Source: Sphaerochaeta sp.
Lineage (GTDB): Bacteria; Spirochaetota; Spirochaetia; Sphaerochaetales; Sphaerochaetaceae
Reading direction: 5' to 3'
Length of the DNA: 64,000 nucleotides
Assembly: GCA_022482495.1 (NCBI GenBank)
Contig: JAKVPA010000006.1
Location: 62,001-126,000 of the forward strand
Shown here: piece by piece, positions 57,586 to 64,000 of the stretch
Layout of the letters: each line of letters starts with the position of its first letter
Numbering within the stretch: position 1 is the stretch's first letter
Notes under the pieces: model-generated
Databases searched by the model: none
The model's input: only the letters and a program-made list of their open reading frames with translations
What the model was told of the DNA's origin: nothing
Translations under genes and position numbers: made by a program

Positions 57586-60500
57586 ATGAGCCATAGAGGA
57601 TATCGACAGGGGATTGCGACTGATGTATTGATCATCCTTTTGGTTTTTTCTCTCTCGGTGTTCTTTCGCACCTGTTTCCATCAACCCCTGCAACAAGAGG
57701 AACAACAAACAATCCAGCCAGCTGAACGTCAAACCTCTCAGCCGGCTGATATTGTTGTGGAAACTCCGGTGCCGGAATCATCGCCGCTACCGGTTGAGCC
57801 CGCCCAACCTGTCGTATCCCAGCCAGAACCATCTACTCCCAACGTACCAGTCGCTCCCCAACCGGAACAACCGGCCCCCCAGGTGACCGGGCCGGAACCT
57901 CCCTCCCAGCCGGAGGTAGAACCAACCCTTGTGCCGCAACCTCCCAAGACACCAAGCGTCACCATCAAAAAGATGATTCCCGATCCTCCGACACTGTTCA
58001 CGCCGACCGTCATGACGCAGGAGGATTATGACCTGTTCTACGCTCCCCAGGCGACGGAAACGGAGAGTGAGGAAGAAGATCCCTTTGCCGATTTCTTTGT
58101 TTCCGGTGAAGACGCGGTGACGTACGAGGATGGCCTGTACTATCTCTCCCTGTATATCAATGACGAATATGTCGGTGACATCGAGACGAAATTCGCCAAT
58201 CCTGAGAAACTGCTCAACGCCACCGATTTGTCTTCCTACCTGAGTTCAACGTTGAAAACGGAAGCGAATGAACGACTGTTCGCCGGGAATCCCCAGTATC
58301 TCTCCTTGGAGGATCTGCAGGCCCGTGGAATGCCCACCACGTTCGATAGTGCGGCGTTTGCCCTCCACATGACGGTGGATTACAACGACATGACAGTCCG
58401 TATCCTGTCCGTCGCTTCGGGAAGTTCCTCACGACGTGACCGGTATACGATGAGCGGGGCGACGGTGCTGGATCCTGCGAAATTCTCTTGGGTCGCTTCG
58501 ATGAGCCTGTATGGCGCATTGACTTACCCGTCGGATTTCAGCGCGCTGACCAGCCAGACGGGAACACTGTACATCAACAACGCGTTGGGATTCCTCGGAT
58601 GGGGCGTCAACTTCTCCACCAGCTTGTTCTCGACAAGTCCGTATTTCTCTCTGGGTACATGGACGGCGTTCCACGATTTCCCCGAGTCCAGCCAACGGCT
58701 TACCATCGGTTCGGTGGGAACCAACCTCAGCGCCCGCACCACCAGCGAAATGAGCATTGACGCCAACATGGGATTCACCGTGGAAAAGAGCTACAGCTAT
58801 GGCAGCGGTTCGGCGCTCCGCAACCAGTTCCAGTACTCCATTGAGGTGATCGAGCCCTCCACCGTGAAGATCTACATGAACGGCGAGGAGGAATCCAACG
58901 TAGTGTTCCAACGGCGGCTTACTGCCGGCACCTACCGCCTGAAGGACTTCGTCTTCACCCAGGGGGCGAACAAGATCCGCATCGACATCATCCCGGAATC
59001 CCGGCCGGATGACATTTCCACCTATTATGTGGACACCAGCTATGATTCCCGCCTGTTGGGGCGGGGGGATACGGTATACGGGTATGGAGCCAGCATTCCA
59101 CGGGGCAACAGCACCACGTATACGGGAAGCGCCTTCCATTTCAAGAATCCGTTGAAGGACACCTATCTCAGCTATTATCCTCAGTATTTTACCACGCGGT
59201 ACTGGCAATCCATCGGTCTGACGGATACCTTCTCACTTTCCCTTGACCTGTCCGCCACGCCAGGGGGTTTTCAGCGGTACGTTCAACGGAGTGTGGGCGA
59301 CGATGATCGGGACCACCCAGTTCCAGGGGACGACCCGTTTCAGCGAGGCGTATGACGTGCCGTTATTCAACGGGACGATAACGGAGCGGTTCAACGATAC
59401 GGTGATGAAAAACTTGGGGTCCTTGTCCCTCAGCATGGGGCTCGTGTCTCCCGCGACGGCAAGCAGTTCCTTCTCTTCCTCGGACATTCCGCTCACGCTG
59501 ACGGGTTCGTTCTCCTATTCCGGCACCGGATTGCTGACCAAACTCCGGTATTCCCTCAGTGGAACAACCACGTACATCAACGGAAACGCGTATCCCACCT
59601 GGAGTATCAGCGGAACCACCGGATTCCGCCTGTTCAAGGGGCTTGCCATCTCCGCGGCGCTGACGGTCAGCGCGTCGGACAGCGACCAGCCATGGAACCC
59701 TGAAGTGACGGCGACGATCAGCGGCGGGTATTCCTTCTCGTCCAAAGTGAGTTCTTCCGCTTCCACGACGTATACGACAAACAGTGAAACGCTTACTTCG
59801 GTGGGGCTCTCGTATCGTCCTACGGATACGGACAGCATTTCCCTTTCCATGTCTGGATTCCGGCTGGACAAACCGCTGAACCATTCCTTGTACGGCGTGT
59901 GGTCCCATACAGGCAAGTTCTCCTCCTTGACGTTCCGCCAGCAGGCGTCCAGTTCGTACCAGACATTGACGACAAGCGCCACGTTGTCCACCGCCATCGC
60001 GTTCGCCGACGGGGTGTTCGGCATGGCGCGTTCCGTTTCAAACAATTTCCTGTTGATCAAGCCGGTAGGGGAGTTGCGGCACAGTCAGATTTCCGTAGCT
60101 CGGAGCATGGACAACTCGCCGCAGGTGGTGCCTTCCTATCTGGGAGCCGGGCTGTTCACCAACATCACTCCGTATCAGGAAAACAACGTAGTCGTCTACA
60201 GTGGCGGTTCGGATGCGTATTCCACCAGCACCTCGTTCATGTACCAGTTTACCCCCAGCGGCAGACAGGCGTATGTCGCCCGGATTGATCTTCCTCCAAC
60301 CTTTACCGTAACCGGGGTGATCACCCATGCCGATGGCACGGTGTACGACCAGTATTCCTCCCCGATCTATCGGGTGACCAAAGGAGAGAATGGGGAAGAC
60401 GTCCTGGAGATCGACAATGACTTCTACCTGTTCACCGATCAGGAAGGCCGGTTCGTCATCAACTCGATGCCTTCCGGTGAGTACAGCTTTGATCTGCAGG

Positions 60501-60709
60501 TCAACGACAGCACCTGGTATGCCGTCCGGTTCACCATTCCGGAAATGTCTGACAAGAAGCTTCGTGCCATCGAATACCGGACGATCAGCGATGCTGGTCC
60601 GTATGATGCCGAAGGCCTTCCGGATTATGATCAGACCATCACCTTGGAAGTGGAAAAACAGGAGACGGAGGAAGAGCTGTACTCCATGCTGTTCCCCGTA
60701 ATGGAGTAA
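57586..60709 (+). pseudogene. Usher-like outer-membrane protein with anchored, proline-rich N-terminus; one frameshift
   Basis: Two frames make one 1040-residue protein if a G is removed from GGGGG at 59263-59267 (codon about 560), giving A-T-P-G-V-F-S-G-T-F. Residues 14-27 are a single hydrophobic segment without an AxA cleavage site. Residues about 60-140 are proline-rich (P-x-P and P-E-P, TonB-like). Then an usher N-terminal domain (Y-L-S-L-Y-I-N-D-E-Y-V-G near 182), a plug-like V-K-I-Y-M-N-G-E-E and G-T-Y-R-L-K-D-F-V-F, and a long beta-rich barrel follow. The end is a carboxypeptidase-regulatory-like domain. Ushers thread chaperone-bound subunits through the outer membrane. The frameshift may be a sequencing error. 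Confidence 0.8.
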
Positions 60710-60735
60710 CCAAAAACAGTTTTTCAGACGCGTCC

Positions 60736-60764
60736 TTGACAGACTAGGGTAAAAACAAGAGTAT
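60736..60764 (+). promoter_or_regulatory. Predicted promoter of the A/V-ATPase operon
   Basis: TTGACA, 17-nt spacer, GAGTAT (TATGGA at 20 is an alternative). A leader with AAGGAAG precedes the first gene. Confidence 0.45.
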
Positions 60765-60794
60765 GGAAAGTGTTTGTTAAGGAAGTAAAACGAC

Positions 60795-61118
60795 ATGCGT
60801 AGTGACATCATCGATGAAATCCTCAGCGTGGAAGACCGCGCCAGCCAAATCGTCAAAGAGGCACAGGACGAAGGGCGGACAAAGGTGCTTGAGGCACAGA
60901 CGAAAGCTGCCCAGGATGTGCATGATGCTGTCTCGAAGCGACGATTGGAACACCAGAAGGAACTGGAGCAGGCTGAGGCGGATAGTGCCGTCCAGTTGGA
61001 TAACTACCAGGCTTCCTTGGATGTCTCCAGCACGTTGGTTCCCGAGGCGATCGACCAGATCGCGGATAAAATCGTCATGATGGTTTCCAAAACGACTTTG
61101 TTTGGAGGACAGGCGTAG
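60795..61118 (+). CDS. A/V-type ATPase peripheral-stalk subunit (G/H-like)
   Basis: A 107-residue, largely coiled-coil protein. The N-terminal part (I-L-S-V-E-D-R-A-S-Q-I-V-K-E-A near residues 9-23) is the G/H stalk pattern, with heptads running to about 75 and a short C-terminal helical end. It would form half of the stalk with subunit E. First gene of the operon; its TAG is followed directly by the ATG of subunit C. Confidence 0.82.
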   Translation: MRSDIIDEILSVEDRASQIVKEAQDEGRTKVLEAQTKAAQDVHDAVSKRRLEHQKELEQAEADSAVQLDNYQASLDVSSTLVPEAIDQIADKIVMMVSKTTLFGGQA

Positions 61119-62216
61119 ATGGACGCTGTATCGAGATACGGGTTCATCAATGCCAAACTCAGGGCAAGAATTGGTCTGATGCGTCAGTCCAGGCTTACCG
61201 ATGACATGTTGAAGGCTTCCTCGTTGGTGGATGCCGTCGCGTTGCTTCGGGAAACCGGGTATGCAGCGGTCGCCAAGGCGTATGATGAGACCGGGGATTT
61301 GCAGGCGATGGAATTCGTTCTCTTGGAGGGCGAGATCGCCAGTTACCAGGAAGTGGAGCGCTATCTGGATGACAAACCGGCAAAGTTTGTCAAGGAACTC
61401 CTAGGAAAAATCGAAGAAGACAACCTGAAGAATGCCATCCGGCTTTGGTACAGCTCGGTGGTGCGGATGCACTCCATCCGTTATCGCAGTGAATATCTGT
61501 ATCGGAACCAAATCGTCAATGATATCAACTGGGCGGGTATCGTCAACGCCACTGACTGGAAAGGCGTGGTGGAGGGGGTCAAGGGTACTCCGTATGAAAA
61601 GGTGCTCTCCACCTTCACCCAGGAAATGATCCAGAAGAACGGATTGTTCGATCTGGAGACGGCCATCGACAAGGATTGGTATGCCGATCTGATGGAAAGC
61701 GTCAAACTGCTTTCCGCGTCTGACCAGGAAGTGGCCCGGAAGATTTTCTACGCGGATTTTGATTTGAAGAACCTGCTCAATTTGATTCGGTTCGGATGGT
61801 ATCACGAGTTGGAGAAGGATCGTTTGGCCTCCACGCTGTTCCCCTGGGGAAGCCTGTATGGGAGCAAGGAAGTGGCTGCGTACCTGGCTGCCCCGAAGGA
61901 CAACAGGGACCCGATGCCCATCGTCAAGCGGTTCTATCCCAATCTGGTGCCGGAAATTCAGGATATTATCGGGAAAAACAAGGATGGAGAGCATTCCGAG
62001 CAGCTCATGGCGCAGGAGACGTTGCGTCTTGAGCAGTATCTGCAGACGGAACGCGGAGATGCCTATCACCGCATTCTTTCGCAGGATCCATTCTCCATTG
62101 GGATCGCGTTGTCGTACTTTTTCCTGTACCGCAGCGTTGATTCGCTGATCAGGGCGATCCTCAATGGAAAATATTACGGGTATACAGACCAGCAAATCAG
62201 GGGGGAGGTAGGATGA
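61119..62216 (+). CDS. A/V-type ATPase subunit C (central-axis socket)
   Basis: A 365-residue helical protein like NtpC/AtpC of Enterococcus and Thermus. It has Y-G-F-I-N-A-K-L-R-A-R near residues 7-17, repeated funnel units, F-D-L-K-N-L-L-N-L-I-R near 217-227 and the late D-P-F-S-I-G-I-A-L-S-Y-F near 326-337, which is the conserved end of this family. It links the rotor axle to the membrane ring. ATGA overlap with subunit I. Confidence 0.93.
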   Translation: MDAVSRYGFINAKLRARIGLMRQSRLTDDMLKASSLVDAVALLRETGYAAVAKAYDETGDLQAMEFVLLEGEIASYQEVERYLDDKPAKFVKELLGKIEEDNLKNAIRLWYSSVVRMHSIRYRSEYLYRNQIVNDINWAGIVNATDWKGVVEGVKGTPYEKVLSTFTQEMIQKNGLFDLETAIDKDWYADLMESVKLLSASDQEVARKIFYADFDLKNLLNLIRFGWYHELEKDRLASTLFPWGSLYGSKEVAAYLAAPKDNRDPMPIVKRFYPNLVPEIQDIIGKNKDGEHSEQLMAQETLRLEQYLQTERGDAYHRILSQDPFSIGIALSYFFLYRSVDSLIRAILNGKYYGYTDQQIRGEVG

Positions 62217-64000
62217 ATCTATTCACCAGGCCTATGAAACTGCTCACCGCCGTTGTTCTGGAACAGAAGAGCGACGCCGTGGTAAAGGCATTGTTGGAAG
62301 AGGGGGTGATGGACTTTGTCCACATCGACAAGCTTGATCCCAAGCAGATGGAGAAACTCAGCACCAGGCCGGCTTCGGTGAACCGGACGGCGCTGGAGGA
62401 TATGCGCCATCGGATCGAAGCGATGCTTCGCCAAGGACAATTGGGACTGCCTTCCAATGAATCGCTCCATGTCAAGGACGTGGAAAAACCGGATCTTGAC
62501 GGATATCGCGAGTTGCTGGATGACATCACCAAACAGTTGTCCACCTTGAAGGATGAACAACGGCATGCCAACCAGACCCTGTTGGGGCTGGGCGAGATGA
62601 AACGGTACATCCAGGAACAGAAGTACATTTACCTTGACCTTCGTGTCGGGCGTCCCACCCATGGGACGATGCCGGATCTTTCCTCAAAGCTTTCCTCATT
62701 TGGCGCAGTGATCGCCCAATCCAAAGAAAGCACGGAAAACTGGATTTCGTTGACGATGCGCCGTGATTCAGCGCAGGTGACGCCACTGTTGGACAAATTC
62801 GGTTGGACGGAGACGAGTAATCCTGAACTGCAGAAAACCGCCTTGGTGGACATCAGCTCGGAGATTGACCGGAAGATGGAAGAGGCGGACAAAGCCCGCA
62901 AGGGGATTGAGACGCAGGTGAACGCCATCATCAAGGACAAGCAGGCTGATCTGGACAAAGCGTGGTGCAACCTTCGGTTGAACGAACTGTGCGACCAGAT
63001 CCGCTCGTATTTCTCCTATACCCGGAACACGACGCTGTTCTCCGGATGGGTGCCCGCCGACAAGAGCGAGGAAGTCTCCAAGGCGATCTACTCCTCCAGT
63101 GACGGCCAGTGTGTCATCGAATGGACCAAAGCAGACGCCATGCCGCGCAACGAAGTGCCGGTTGCCGTCTCTTCTCCCAAGGCGATGATGCCGTTCGCCA
63201 AGATGGTCAGCAATTACGGGACGCCGGAGTACGGTTCGGTGAACCCGACGCCGTTCGTCATGGTCGCATACCTGGCCATGTTCGCCTTGATGTTCGCCGA
63301 TGTCGGCCAGGGATTCGTCCTTTTGGTGTTCGGTCTGTTGATGATGCTTTCCTACAAAAAGAACCCGATGAAGAAAGACGGGATGATCAGCAGGAACATC
63401 TCCCAGCTTCTGGTGTATCTGGGTGGGGCGTCCATCATTGGTGGCGCGCTGTTCGGTTCTTACTTTGGATTTACCTGGCTTCCGGCGTTGTGGTTCAACT
63501 ATGATGCGGCGGTCAATGGAGACCCGACGGGATCGTCCATCAAGGATGTGTACGGTATTTTGGGCATGACCATCAAGTTTGGTATCGCCGTCATCTATAC
63601 CGGACTGTTCATCAACTGGACAAACCTGGCGCGAAAGAAAGCGTGGCTGACGTTGTTCCTGGACAAGAACGGAGTGGTTGGTGGGGTGCTGTTCGGCACC
63701 GGCCTGTACCTGGCGTACGGGTTTGCCGGAAACGGCTACAAGAGTTTCCCCAACGCGCCGTGGGCCAGCCCGGTGATCACCACTTGTCTGATTCTGATTC
63801 TGGTGCGCGGTTTCCTGGAATACGCCCTTTCCGTCAAGGAAGGCGGCGCGAAGAAGGGTGGAGGCCAGGTCGTGCTGGATTCGGTCATGGCGTGGCTGGT
63901 CGACGTGCTTGAAATTTTCTGCGGGTACATGTCCAATACGTTGTCCTTCATGCGTGTGGCCGGCCTCGGCATCGCGCATGTCTGCCTGATGATCAGCTTC
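62213..64000 (+). CDS. A/V-type ATPase subunit I, C-terminus cut by window edge
   Basis: The first 596 residues of the membrane stator subunit. The N-terminal 330 residues are cytoplasmic with coiled coil (Y-R-E-L-L-D-D-I-T-K-Q-L). Membrane helices start near 345 (F-V-M-V-A-Y-L-A-M-F-A-L-M-F-A-D-V-G-Q-G-F). Near the edge, N-T-L-S-F-M-R-V-A-G-L-G-I-A-H carries the arginine expected to face the ion-binding ring. A Q stands where most families have H in M-F-x-D-V-G-H-G. The ion (H+ or Na+) cannot be told without subunit K, which must lie beyond 64000. Confidence 0.94.
   Translation, partial: MNLFTRPMKLLTAVVLEQKSDAVVKALLEEGVMDFVHIDKLDPKQMEKLSTRPASVNRTALEDMRHRIEAMLRQGQLGLPSNESLHVKDVEKPDLDGYRELLDDITKQLSTLKDEQRHANQTLLGLGEMKRYIQEQKYIYLDLRVGRPTHGTMPDLSSKLSSFGAVIAQSKESTENWISLTMRRDSAQVTPLLDKFGWTETSNPELQKTALVDISSEIDRKMEEADKARKGIETQVNAIIKDKQADLDKAWCNLRLNELCDQIRSYFSYTRNTTLFSGWVPADKSEEVSKAIYSSSDGQCVIEWTKADAMPRNEVPVAVSSPKAMMPFAKMVSNYGTPEYGSVNPTPFVMVAYLAMFALMFADVGQGFVLLVFGLLMMLSYKKNPMKKDGMISRNISQLLVYLGGASIIGGALFGSYFGFTWLPALWFNYDAAVNGDPTGSSIKDVYGILGMTIKFGIAVIYTGLFINWTNLARKKAWLTLFLDKNGVVGGVLFGTGLYLAYGFAGNGYKSFPNAPWASPVITTCLILILVRGFLEYALSVKEGGAKKGGGQVVLDSVMAWLVDVLEIFCGYMSNTLSFMRVAGLGIAHVCLMISF

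Noticed and set aside
59243-59300. Programmed ribosomal frameshift in the usher gene
   Set aside because: Reading through would need a +1 shift at GGGGGTTTT, which is not a known slippery signal. A base-count error or mutation is simpler.
1-64000. CRISPR array
   Set aside because: No regularly spaced direct repeats and no cas genes were seen on reading the window.

Overview
The window is about 57% G+C by eye and gene-dense. It looks like a chromosome segment from a spirochaete, perhaps a Sphaerochaeta relative. This is an inference from gene content: an A/V-type ATPase operon, the DapL route to lysine, UDP-galactopyranose mutase, a RarA fusion protein, and a binding-protein signal peptide ending in a G-G-A-K-E-S-like stretch. 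No rRNA gene or other direct taxonomic marker is present. One tRNA gene, tRNA-Pro(GGG), is found.

Layout. 1-7.1 kb: an amino-acid binding protein (partial), a PAP2-related membrane protein, an MFS transporter, aconitase, and an opposite-strand operon of a beta-hydroxyacid dehydrogenase, citrate synthase and a HAD phosphatase. 7.2-15 kb: a metal-sensor-type ArsR regulator, a guanine-deaminase-like enzyme, an ankyrin protein, a fluoride channel (crcB) behind a fluoride riboswitch, argG and a two-gene ABC exporter. 15-25 kb: a sugar locus (NahK-like kinase, DUF5107 protein, AraC/PocR regulator), yfcE, a YjdF-like membrane protein, apt, a tandem HD-GYP protein, glf and an IS110-family element. 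25-36.5 kb: RarA fused to a methyltransferase-like domain, a lipoprotein, MATE, rhodanese, BI-1, a CBS-kinase/DRTGG/PHP signalling operon, a pseudouridine synthase, an M29 aminopeptidase and an ammonium channel fused to a PII domain. 36.5-38.4 kb: a group IIC-like intron sitting directly behind the amt terminator. 38.4-49.5 kb: purU, xseB, xseA, a ferredoxin, a NYN protein, topB and the lysine operon dapB-dapA-dapL-lysA-thioesterase. 49.5-56.8 kb: a lipoprotein, a CBM9-like protein, tcdA, tatD-like, azlCD, a TetR regulator with a radical SAM partner, and tRNA-Pro. 56.8-60.7 kb: a pilus-type chaperone and a large usher-like protein. 60.7-64 kb: the start of an A/V-ATPase operon, running off the edge.

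Two window-wide patterns matter. First, many first-in-operon genes lack a Shine-Dalgarno and have a -10 hexamer ending only 6-8 nt before the start codon, often preceded by a TTGC-type -35 at 17 nt. This predicts leaderless transcription, whereas operon-internal genes carry strong GGAGG sites and ATGA overlaps. Second, five single-base indels break four otherwise well-conserved genes (araC-type regulator, yjdF-like twice, xseA, usher). Sequencing or assembly error is the leading explanation, and read-level checking is needed before calling any of them pseudogenes.

Functional links: aconitase, citrate synthase and the Amt-PII fusion point to 2-oxoglutarate/glutamate supply and nitrogen control. 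The dap operon makes diaminopimelate and lysine without succinylated intermediates. The TetR/radical SAM pair has a palindrome over the radical SAM promoter. The chaperone-usher pair has no visible pilin gene in the window.
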